NCBI GenBank assembly: GCA_035695825.1
Contig: DASRRH010000001.1
Span: 124,001-188,000, forward strand
DNA length: 64,000 bases
DNA from: JAKEFM01 sp035695825
GTDB taxonomy: Bacteria > Planctomycetota > UBA1135 > JAKEFM01
Direction of reading: 5' to 3'
The translations under genes and the position numbers were made by a program. The notes beneath the pieces were generated by a model that was given only the letters and a program-made list of their open reading frames with translations, did no database searches and was not told the origin of the DNA. Below are positions 57,654-64,000 of the stretch, in pieces; position 1 is the first letter of the stretch, and every line of letters begins with the position of its first letter.

Positions 57654-58577
57654 TTGAGCGCCATCCTCCTCGGCGTCGACCTCGGAGCCTCCAAGATCCT
57701 CGCCGTCGCCCTCGACGAGCGCGGGGAGGTGCGCGCGCGGCGGCGGGTGCAGACCCGGCGGGAGGAGGGTCCGGAGAGGGTCCTCGAGCGGGTCGCGGAG
57801 GCGGCGCGGGAGGCGGCCGCGGAGGCGACGGGAACCCCGGAGGGGCTCGGGGTCGGCTGCGCCGGTCTGGTCGACCGGCGCCGAGGGATCGTCCTCTCCT
57901 CGATCATGCTCCCGGGGTGGAGCGGCTTCCCTCTGCGGGAGGCCCTCTCCCGCCGCGCGGGCCTCCCCGTCGAGGCGGACAACGACGCGAACGCGGCCCT
58001 CCTCGGGGAGCTGCGGGCGAGGGCCTTCCCCCGGGAGACGATCCTCGGCCTCACCGTCGGCACCGGGATCGGCGGTGCGATCGCGATCGAGGGCGCCCTC
58101 TACCGGGGAGCGCTCGGGACGGCGGGGGAGTTCGGGAACACGACGATCGCCCACGACGGCCCTCGCTGCTGGTGCGGCAACCGCGGGTGCCTGAACGCCC
58201 TCGCGTCGGGGGACGCGATCGAGGCGCGCGCCCGATCGCTTTCCCCTCCGCGGGAAGGGGAGGAGCCCCCGACCGTGCGCTCGCTCGCGCGGGCCGCCGC
58301 CGCCGGGGACGGGAAGGCGCAGGAGATCCTCCGCCACGCGGGCGCCCTCCTCGGAGCCGGGATCGCGAACCTGGTCAACGTCTTCAATCCCGACCGCGTC
58401 CTCCTCTCCGGCGGGGTCGCCGAGGCGGGAGGGGTCTGGCTCGAGGCGCTGCGGGAGGAGGTCGCGCGCCGCGCGCTCGCGGAGCCGGCCGCGCACGCGA
58501 AGGTCGAGCGCGCCCGCCTCGGCTACGACGCGGGCGCGATCGGCGCGGCCGCGCTCCTCCTCGAGGAGCGCCGGTGA
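57654..58577 (+). CDS. ROK-family sugar kinase
   Basis: 307 residues, TTG start with GGAGAAGG 6 bases upstream. ATP-dependent kinase of glucose or an amino/modified sugar. ROK motifs: phosphate 1 LLGVDLGASKILAVALD, EADNDANAALLGELRA, phosphate 2 LGLTVGTGIGGAIAIEG, EFGNTTIAHDG, zinc-binding CWCGNRGCLNALASG, and FNPDRVLLSGGVAEAGG. The catalytic Asp is in EADNDAN. Kinases of this family act on glucose, N-acetylmannosamine, kanosamine (RifN) and cyclitols (the C7-cyclitol kinases). First gene of a seven-gene plus-strand operon; overlaps the aminotransferase gene (GTGA). Confidence 0.88.
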   Translation: MSAILLGVDLGASKILAVALDERGEVRARRRVQTRREEGPERVLERVAEAAREAAAEATGTPEGLGVGCAGLVDRRRGIVLSSIMLPGWSGFPLREALSRRAGLPVEADNDANAALLGELRARAFPRETILGLTVGTGIGGAIAIEGALYRGALGTAGEFGNTTIAHDGPRCWCGNRGCLNALASGDAIEARARSLSPPREGEEPPTVRSLARAAAAGDGKAQEILRHAGALLGAGIANLVNVFNPDRVLLSGGVAEAGGVWLEALREEVARRALAEPAAHAKVERARLGYDAGAIGAAALLLEERR

Positions 58578-59698
58578 GCTTCGCCGTCCCCTCGAAGGAC
58601 TACGGAGCCCAGAACCGCGCGCTCGCGGGGGAGCTCCTCCCCGCGATCGAGCGGGCCCTGTTCGAGGAGGATCCGATCCTCGGGGCGGAGGTCGGGCGCT
58701 TCGAGGAGGAGTTCGCCGCGTTCCTGGGGGTCCCCCACGCCGTCGGCGTCGGCTCGGGGACGGACGCGCTCGTCCTCGCGCTGCGCGGCCTCGGCGTCGG
58801 CGCGGGCGACGAGGTCGTCGTCCCCGCGCACACCTTCGCGGCGACGATCACGGCGGTCCTGATGGCCGGGGCGCGCCCGGTCCTCGTCGACGTGGAGGAG
58901 GGCTCGGCGCTCCTCGCGCCGGAGGCGGCCGCGGAGCGCACCGGACCGAGCACGCGGGCCCTCCTCCCCGTCCACCTCTACGGCCGGCCGTTCGACGGCC
59001 CGGCCTTCCAGGCCCTCGCCCGCTCCCGCGGGATCTTCCTCGTCGAGGACGCGGCGCAGGCCCACGGGGCGGAGTTCGCGGGACGGCGCGCCGGGGCCTT
59101 CGGGGACGCGGGGTGCTTCTCGTTCCACCCGAGCAAGAACCTCGGGGCGTTCGGCGACGCCGGGCTCGTGGCGACGCCCCGGAAGGACCTCGCCGCCCGG
59201 GTGGCGGTGCTGCGCAACCTCGGCAAGTCCTCGAGGAGCGAGTTCGCCGAGGTCTCGGGGAACGCGAAGCTCGACACGATCCAGGCGGCGATCCTGCGCG
59301 TGAAGCTCCGCCACCTCGAGGAGGGGGTCGAGCGCCGCCGCGCGATCGCGGCCCGCTACCGCGAGCGGCTCGCGGAGGTCGGCGACCTCCGCCTCCCGGC
59401 CGAGGAGGCGCCCGGAGCGCGCGTCGCCTGGCACCTGTTCGTGGTCCGGACCTCCCGGCGCGACGCGCTCCAGGCGCACCTCGCTTCTCGCGGCATCCGC
59501 GCGGGCGTCCACTATCCCGTCCCGCCGCACCGCCAGCCCGCCCTCCGCGGTCTCGGCCATCGGGCGGGGGAGTTCCCCGTCGCCGAGAGGCTCGCGCGGG
59601 AGGTCCTCTCCCTCCCGATCTCCCCGGAGCTGTCGAACGGACAGGTCGGCCTCGTCGGCGAGGAGGTCGCCGCCTTCTTCGGGGGGAGGGGCGGATGA
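58574..59698 (+). CDS. DegT/DnrJ/EryC1 aminotransferase
   Basis: 374 residues, GTG start. PLP-dependent aminotransferase of sugars or cyclitols. N-terminus VGVGSGTDALVLALRGLGVG, VVVPAHTFAATITAVLMAGA, and the PLP-binding Lys in CFSFHPSKNLGAFGDAG (K188), EDAAQAHGAEF for the cofactor pyridine, and the substrate region VAWHLFVVRTSRRDAL. The family makes aminosugars (keto to amino) and includes AHBA synthase and the aminotransferases of aminocyclitols, but the motif HPSKNLG is the general one. It is the second gene of the operon and overlaps the next by ATGA. Confidence 0.91.
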   Translation: MSFAVPSKDYGAQNRALAGELLPAIERALFEEDPILGAEVGRFEEEFAAFLGVPHAVGVGSGTDALVLALRGLGVGAGDEVVVPAHTFAATITAVLMAGARPVLVDVEEGSALLAPEAAAERTGPSTRALLPVHLYGRPFDGPAFQALARSRGIFLVEDAAQAHGAEFAGRRAGAFGDAGCFSFHPSKNLGAFGDAGLVATPRKDLAARVAVLRNLGKSSRSEFAEVSGNAKLDTIQAAILRVKLRHLEEGVERRRAIAARYRERLAEVGDLRLPAEEAPGARVAWHLFVVRTSRRDALQAHLASRGIRAGVHYPVPPHRQPALRGLGHRAGEFPVAERLAREVLSLPISPELSNGQVGLVGEEVAAFFGGRGG

Positions 59699-60927
59699 GG
59701 AAGGTCGCGCTCCTCGGCGGCTCGTCGGCCTTCACGCCGGCCCTCGTGCGGGACCTCGCGGCGGCGGGACCCCCTCCGATCGAGCTCCACCTCTGGGGCC
59801 GCAGCCCGCGGCGACTCGCCCTCGCGCGCCGGGCGTGCGTCCAGTTCGGAGGGGAGGCGCCGCTCGACGTGCGTTCCTCGACGCGCCTCGACGAAGCGCT
59901 CGAGGGGGCCGAGCTCGTCCTGCAACAAGTCCGGGTCGGCGGCGCGGCGGCCCGGGACCACGACGAGTCCTTCCCGGTTCCCTCCGGCATCCCCGGCGAC
60001 GAGGGGATCGGACCCTCCGGCCTCGCCGCGGCGATCCGCTCGGGACCGGTGCTCCGGCGGATGGCGGGGAGGATCCGCGCGCGGGCGCCGAAGGCGGTCG
60101 TCCTGAACCTCACGGCGCCCCTCGGGCCGACGACGGCCTGCCTCCGGGAGGAGGGGCTCGAGGCGTGGGGGGTCTGCGAGTTGCCGAAGACGACGCTCGC
60201 GCGGATCGACGAGGCGATCCCCGGCCGGGGTCCCTTCGCCTACGCGGGCGTCAACCACCAGGGCTTCTTCCACTCTCTAAGGGACGGGTCGGGGGATCGG
60301 ACGCGGGAGGCGTTCGAGGCGGCGGCGGCCGAGTTCCCCCCCTCGGTCTTCGCGCGGTACGAGGCCGTGCCGCTTCGGCCGATGCGGCTCCTCCTCGACA
60401 CGAGGCGGGTCGTCGCGGAGCAGCGCGCGGCGCTCACGACGCGGGCGCGGGAGCTCTTCGCGCTCGCCTCCCGCGTCTTCGACGAGATCGAGGCCGGGGA
60501 CTGGGAGCGGGCGGCGGGGGCGATCGCGGCCCGCCCGACCCCGTGGACCGCGGGGGGGGTCGTCCCGCTCCTCCTCGACCTCCTCGACGGGGGGGGAGAC
60601 CTCCACTTCCTCACGGTCCCGGCGGGCCCGTCCTCCTTTATCCCGGGGGCCCTCCTCGAGCAGCCCTGCCGGATCGAGCGGGGCGCGCCCGTCCCCCTCG
60701 CGACGAGGTCCCCGCCGTCGGAGGTCGCGACCCTGATCGAGAGGCTCGTCGCGTTCGAGCGCCTCGCGGTCGCCGCCGTCGGCGACCCCTCGGCCGCGAA
60801 CGTGGAGCGCGCGCTCCTCGCGCACCCCCTCGTGCGCGGGCGCCGAATCGCGCGCGCTCTCGTCCCCCGCGTCCTCGAGCCGGTCGAGGCGTGGGAGCCC
60901 CGCTCGCCCGGGAGGGTCGAGCCATGA
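59695..60927 (+). CDS. Glycoside hydrolase family 4-like NAD-dependent enzyme
   Basis: 410 residues, ATG at 59695. N-terminal Rossmann motif KVALLGGSSAFTPALVRDL, as in GH4 6-phospho-alpha/beta-glucosidases. The metal-binding Cys and His are in WGVCELPKTTL and AYAGVNHQGFF. NLTAPLGPTTACL is at the place of the family NxTNPxG. PSGIPGDEGIGPSGLAAAIRS replaces the more usual GQETxGPGGxxxALRT motif. GH4 enzymes oxidise C3 of the sugar with NAD+ to help break the bond. The deviations suggest a non-standard substrate, perhaps an oxidoreductase or an isomerase for keto-sugar. Part of the operon, ATGA overlap with the NUDIX gene. Confidence 0.72.
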   Translation: MRKVALLGGSSAFTPALVRDLAAAGPPPIELHLWGRSPRRLALARRACVQFGGEAPLDVRSSTRLDEALEGAELVLQQVRVGGAAARDHDESFPVPSGIPGDEGIGPSGLAAAIRSGPVLRRMAGRIRARAPKAVVLNLTAPLGPTTACLREEGLEAWGVCELPKTTLARIDEAIPGRGPFAYAGVNHQGFFHSLRDGSGDRTREAFEAAAAEFPPSVFARYEAVPLRPMRLLLDTRRVVAEQRAALTTRARELFALASRVFDEIEAGDWERAAGAIAARPTPWTAGGVVPLLLDLLDGGGDLHFLTVPAGPSSFIPGALLEQPCRIERGAPVPLATRSPPSEVATLIERLVAFERLAVAAVGDPSAANVERALLAHPLVRGRRIARALVPRVLEPVEAWEPRSPGRVEP

Positions 60928-61490
60928 CCGCGAGCGAGCGCGACTGGGTCGTCCTCTCGCGCGAGGTCGTCTCCGCGAACCCCTGGTTCGAGGTCGTGAA
61001 GAGCCGCGTCGCCCGTCCGGACGGCAGCCCTTGCGACTACTTCGCCGTCGAGTTCCGCCGGCCCGCCGTGGGGGTCGTCGCGCGCGAGGGGGGAAGGATC
61101 CTCCTCCTCCGGCAGTACCGCTTCCTCGTCGACCGCGTGGTCTGGGCGATCCCCTCGGGAGGGATCGAGCCGGGGGAGAGCCCCGAGGAGGCCGCGCGGC
61201 GCGAGCTGCGGGAGGAGTCGGGGCACGAGGCCGCCTCCCTCGTCCCGGTCCTCCGCTACTTCCCCTCGTACGCGGCGACGACGCAGGAGTTCCACTGCTT
61301 CGAGGCCCGCGGCCTCTCCCCCTCCCGGACGGACTTCGACCGCAACGAGGTCCTCGAGGTCCGGTGGTTCGACGAGTCGGAGGTGGCGGCGATGCTCGAG
61401 GGGGGAGAGATCGTCGATGGGCTCTCCCTCACCCCGCTCCTCCGCCTCCTCGCCCCTCGCCTTGGCCCGTTCTCCGGAGGGCCGGGATAA
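60924..61490 (+). CDS. NUDIX hydrolase (ADP-ribose pyrophosphatase-like)
   Basis: 188 residues, ATG at 60924. NUDIX box: GGIEPGESPEEAARRELREESG (about residues 77-98). The rest (VVSANPWFEVVKSRVARPDG, YFAVEFRRPAVGVVAREGGR, ILLLRQYRFLVDRVVWAIPS) matches ADP-ribose/sugar nucleotide pyrophosphatases. It cleaves a nucleoside diphosphate linked to X. In the operon it may clear NDP-sugar or ADP-sugar intermediates. The transition to the next gene has an 8-base gap with a GATAAT element. Confidence 0.88.
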   Translation: MTASERDWVVLSREVVSANPWFEVVKSRVARPDGSPCDYFAVEFRRPAVGVVAREGGRILLLRQYRFLVDRVVWAIPSGGIEPGESPEEAARRELREESGHEAASLVPVLRYFPSYAATTQEFHCFEARGLSPSRTDFDRNEVLEVRWFDESEVAAMLEGGEIVDGLSLTPLLRLLAPRLGPFSGGPG

Positions 61491-61491
61491 T
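61462..61491 (+). promoter_or_regulatory. Internal promoter TTGGCC-N18-GATAAT
   Basis: -35 TTGGCC (61462-61467) and -10 GATAAT (61486-61491), 7 bases before the ATG at 61499. It lies within the end of the NUDIX gene and would give a leaderless transcript for the radical SAM gene. Confidence 0.45.
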
Positions 61492-61498
61492 CGCCCCG

Positions 61499-62431
61499 AT
61501 GCGGCGCTTCGACCTCGAGACGCAGAGCGCGCGGGAGCGCTCCCTGATCGAGGCGCTCGAAGGCGGGGCGGGGCTCTCCGTCGTCCCCCCCTTCCCGCTC
61601 AAAGTGCAGGTCCAGACGAAGACCCTCTGCAACGCCGCCTGCACGATGTGCCCCTATCCGGTCGTCGCGGACGCCCTCGAGCACGGGGAGATGTCCCTCG
61701 CGCTCTTCGATCGCCTCCTCGGGGAACTCGAGGGGCGGGGGGTCGAGCGCCTCTCCCTCTTCCTCATGAACGAGCCGCTCCTCGACCTGCGCCTCCCCGA
61801 GTTCGTCCGCCGGACGAAGGGCCGGCTCCCGGACACGGCGACCGTGATCTTCACGAACGGCTCGGCGCTGACGGAGAGGACGGCGCGCGCCCTCCACGCC
61901 GCGGGCCTGGACGAGGTGAACCTCTCGGTCCACGGTTTCGACGAGGCGGCCTACGAGTCCGTCATGGTCGGGCTCTCCTACGAGCGGCTGCGGAGGAACC
62001 TCCGCCGCCTCCTCGAGCTCCGCCGCTCCGGGGAGCTCCCGGGGCTCCGCGTGAAGCTCGTCGCGGTCGACCTCCCCGCCGTCCTCGGCTCACTCGAGGA
62101 GCGGGACCGGGACCTCTTCGCGGAGGTCCTCGTCAAGGCGACGAGCAACGAGCGGGACGCGATCGCGGGGGAGGGGGAGGCGCCGCGCCGCCGCCCCTGC
62201 CAGCGCCCCTTCGTCAAGGCCTACGTCCTCTTCAACGGCGACCTGGTCCTCTGCAACGTCGACTGGCGCCGGAGCGTGATCCTCGGCAACGTCGCGCGGG
62301 AGCCGATCGAGGCGATCTGGCGCAGCGCCCGCTACCGGGCGGTCCGGTCCCAGCACCTCGCCGGGGCGTTCGAGCCGGGGCTCCTCTGCGCGGGGTGCGA
62401 CTACCCCGCGGTCACCGCGGAGGACGACTGA
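61499..62431 (+). CDS. Radical SAM/SPASM-like enzyme
   Basis: 310 residues, ATG at 61499. CxxxCxxC in QTKTLCNAACTMCPYPVV (about 44-52). Then LSLFLMNEPLLDLRLPEF, VIFTNGSALTERTARALHAA, LDEVNLSVHGFDEAAYESVM show the radical SAM partial barrel. The C-terminus has C in RRRPCQRPF, then CNVDWRRSVILGNV and CAGCDYPA, an iron-sulphur SPASM/twitch-type region. These enzymes modify peptides, sugars or cyclitols (BtrN oxidises an amino-cyclitol and has this architecture, though longer homology was not checked). The next gene follows immediately. Confidence 0.83.
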   Translation: MRRFDLETQSARERSLIEALEGGAGLSVVPPFPLKVQVQTKTLCNAACTMCPYPVVADALEHGEMSLALFDRLLGELEGRGVERLSLFLMNEPLLDLRLPEFVRRTKGRLPDTATVIFTNGSALTERTARALHAAGLDEVNLSVHGFDEAAYESVMVGLSYERLRRNLRRLLELRRSGELPGLRVKLVAVDLPAVLGSLEERDRDLFAEVLVKATSNERDAIAGEGEAPRRRPCQRPFVKAYVLFNGDLVLCNVDWRRSVILGNVAREPIEAIWRSARYRAVRSQHLAGAFEPGLLCAGCDYPAVTAEDD

Positions 62432-63391
62432 ATGAAGCTCGGCCTCTGCACCCAGGTCCTCTACGACCGCCCCCTCGACGAGGCGCTCGAGACGGCCGCC
62501 CGCCTCGGGTTCGAAGCCGTCGAGATCCCCGTCGCGCGGGGGAGCCCGCATGTCGACCTCGAGACCCTGCTGAAACCCGGCGCGGCCGAGGCCTTCGCCC
62601 GGAAGGTCGCCTCCCGCGGCCTCTCGATCTCCGCCGTCTCGAACCACGCGGAGGGGCAGCTCGTCCTTGGGCCCCACCACCGCGACACGGACTCGATCTT
62701 CGCCGGGTCCCCCGAGGAGAAAACCCGCCACGGGACCGATCGCCTGATCCGCTCGGCCGAGCTCGCCTCGCGCCTCGGCGTGAACCTCGTCGTCGGGTTC
62801 TGCGGCTGCGAGGACTACTCGCGCTGGCTCCCCTGGCCCGACCCGCGGGGATGGGAGTCGATGGCCCCGACCTTCGTCGACCGCTGGGGGAGGATCCTCG
62901 ACGCCTTCGACCGCCTCGGCGTCCGCTTCGCGATGGAGTGCCACCCGAAGGAGTACGCGTACAACCTCGAGACCGCCGAGGAGACGGTCCGCCTCCTCGG
63001 CGGGCGCAAGACCTGGGGCTTCAACCTCGACCCGGCGAACCTCCTCCTCGCCGGCGTCGACCCGGTCGTCTTCGCCCAGTCCCTCGGGGACCGGATCCAC
63101 CACGTCCACGCGAAGGACGGGGAGCTCGTCAAGCACAACGCCGCGCGCTCGGGGCTCCTCGCCCACGGCCCTTGGGACCGCCGCGACCGCGGCTTCCGCT
63201 TCCGAATCCCCGGTTGGGGGGACGTCGACTGGAAGCGCCTCCTCACGGAACTGCGCCTCGCGAACTACGAAGGCGTTCTCGCCGTCGAGCACGAGGATCC
63301 GACGATGTCGCGCCTCGACGGGCTCGTTAAGGCGCGCGACTACCTCCGGCCCCTCCTCTTCGAGGGGGCGCGGGAAGCGCGCTGGTGGTGA
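62432..63391 (+). CDS. Sugar phosphate isomerase/epimerase (xylose isomerase-like TIM barrel)
   Basis: 319 residues, ATG at 62432, directly after the preceding TGA. AP endonuclease 2 family barrel: MKLGLCTQVLYDRPLDEALE, VSNHAEGQLVLGP, LVVGFCGCEDYSRWLPWPDP; metal residues Glu in RFAMECHPKEYAYN, Asp in GFNLDPANLLL, His in IHHVHAKDGE and Glu in LAVEHEDPTMS. These match the IolE/IolI/Hyi-like sugar or inositol isomerase family. Substrate not clear. Sits in the operon with ROK kinase, aminotransferase and cyclase, compatible with a cyclitol or keto-sugar route. It overlaps the next gene (GTGA). Confidence 0.87.
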   Translation: MKLGLCTQVLYDRPLDEALETAARLGFEAVEIPVARGSPHVDLETLLKPGAAEAFARKVASRGLSISAVSNHAEGQLVLGPHHRDTDSIFAGSPEEKTRHGTDRLIRSAELASRLGVNLVVGFCGCEDYSRWLPWPDPRGWESMAPTFVDRWGRILDAFDRLGVRFAMECHPKEYAYNLETAEETVRLLGGRKTWGFNLDPANLLLAGVDPVVFAQSLGDRIHHVHAKDGELVKHNAARSGLLAHGPWDRRDRGFRFRIPGWGDVDWKRLLTELRLANYEGVLAVEHEDPTMSRLDGLVKARDYLRPLLFEGAREARWW

Positions 63392-64000
63392 GACGGCGCC
63401 GCGCGGTCCTCCTCGCGATCGAGGGGATCGACGGGGCGGGAAAGTCGACCCACGTCGCCGCGCTCGCGCGGCGGCTCCGCGCGCGGGGCTTTCGCGTCGC
63501 GGTCCGGCGCCTCTACCGCCACGGCGTCTTCCACGAGACCGCGTGCGACGTGCTCCGCCTCGCGCTCCGGAGGCGCTCGAAGCGCCTCCTCCGCGTCGAG
63601 CGCCTCGCGCGCGTCCTCGACACGGTCGGGGTCTGGTTCCGGGAGGTCGAGCCCGCGCTCGGGCGCCACGACTTCGTGATCCTCGACCGCTCCCTCGAGA
63701 CGCACGCGGCGGCCGCTCTGGGTCGGGGCATTCCCGCGTCCTTCGTCCGATCGTGGCTCCGCTCCTTCCCGCAGGCCGACGCGACGGTCCTCCTCGACCT
63801 CCCGGCCCGGGACGCGCTGGCGCGGATCCGGGCCCGGCGCCGTCCGCGAGGGCCCGACGAGAAGGCAGAGATCCTCCTCCGGTGGCGGAAACACTTCCTC
63901 GCGCGTGCGCGCGCGCGGTGGTGGACCGTCCTCGACGCCCGGGCAGATTCCTTCGCGAACCGCGAGGCGATCGCGCGGCTCGCGCTCCAGTTCGCCGCGT
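63388..64000 (+). CDS. Thymidylate kinase-like P-loop NMP kinase (3' end cut by window)
   Basis: 204 residues visible, GTG at 63388; the frame is open to the window end. P-loop AIEGIDGAGKSTHVAALARR, then FVILDRSLETHAAAAL in the position of the TMK DR motif, and a lid region ARIRARRRPRGPDEKAEILL. True thymidylate kinases have DRxxxSxxAYQ; here it is DRSLETHAAAAL, so substrate may differ, and the protein may phosphorylate another nucleotide or small molecule. Last visible gene of the plus-strand operon. Confidence 0.75.
   Translation, partial: MRRRRAVLLAIEGIDGAGKSTHVAALARRLRARGFRVAVRRLYRHGVFHETACDVLRLALRRRSKRLLRVERLARVLDTVGVWFREVEPALGRHDFVILDRSLETHAAAALGRGIPASFVRSWLRSFPQADATVLLDLPARDALARIRARRRPRGPDEKAEILLRWRKHFLARARARWWTVLDARADSFANREAIARLALQFAA

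Overview
This is a very GC-rich (about 70% or more), densely coded bacterial segment. It has no rRNA, no recognisable tRNA, no CRISPR array and no phage or IS element. The gene content fits a Planctomycetota-like or neighbouring lineage: an FG-GAP protein and a second remnant sharing one secreted C-terminal domain, a zinc-finger/FecR-like membrane protein next to a TPR-CHAT protein, YfhO-type membrane proteins, futalosine-pathway menaquinone genes, a MamK-like actin and single-chain class II glycyl-tRNA synthetase. The assignment is an inference from gene content, not from a marker gene.

Layout. 1-5.2 kb: branched-chain aminotransferase (partial), flotillin + NfeD membrane pair, an MtaD-type deaminase and a small membrane protein. 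5.3-8.3 kb: serine beta-lactamase-fold protein coupled to a lipoprotein hydrolase, then a small-protein/nucleotidyltransferase pair. 8.4-18.5 kb: FG-GAP repeat protein; a complete topoisomerase VI A/B operon, unusual in Bacteria; a secreted TPR-CHAT caspase-like protein with its membrane partner; and a junction where two gene ends are missing. 18.5-24 kb: YfhO-like protein, Cna-B/carboxypeptidase-regulatory-like protein and a split BtrH/DUF4872 gene. 24-29.8 kb: mqnC-mqnE-mqnA operon diverging from glyQS, plus a coiled-coil membrane protein. 30-34.7 kb: PTS enzyme I, a four-repeat Myb/SANT-like protein, a STAS protein and a GT-C-like membrane protein. 34.7-42.4 kb: decayed AbiEii-type pair, DnaE2-type polymerase, two tandem secreted paralogues and a DinB polymerase. 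The two polymerase genes share a direct-repeat operator of LexA type. 42.4-53 kb: degenerate receiver/PAS pair, M28 peptidase, HEAT lipoprotein, CpsD-like kinase, coiled-coil protein and MamK-like actin, a large Cna-B-like protein, and an HNH gene broken by one in-frame stop. 53.3-64 kb: two divergent, tightly overlapping operons built around a dehydroquinate-synthase-like cyclase, cupin, nucleotidyltransferase and glycosyltransferase on one side, and ROK kinase, DegT aminotransferase, GH4-like enzyme, NUDIX, radical SAM, sugar isomerase and thymidylate-kinase-like protein on the other. Together they look like a route to an activated amino-sugar or aminocyclitol unit.

Two expression habits recur. 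Operon genes very often overlap by 4 bases (GTGA, TTGA or ATGA), and several first genes have a TANNAT-like -10 box only 6-11 bases before the start codon, which predicts leaderless mRNAs. Accessory decay is also visible: one internally deleted toxin-like gene, one HNH gene with a premature stop, one orphan C-terminal fragment and one probably N-truncated anti-sigma-like gene.
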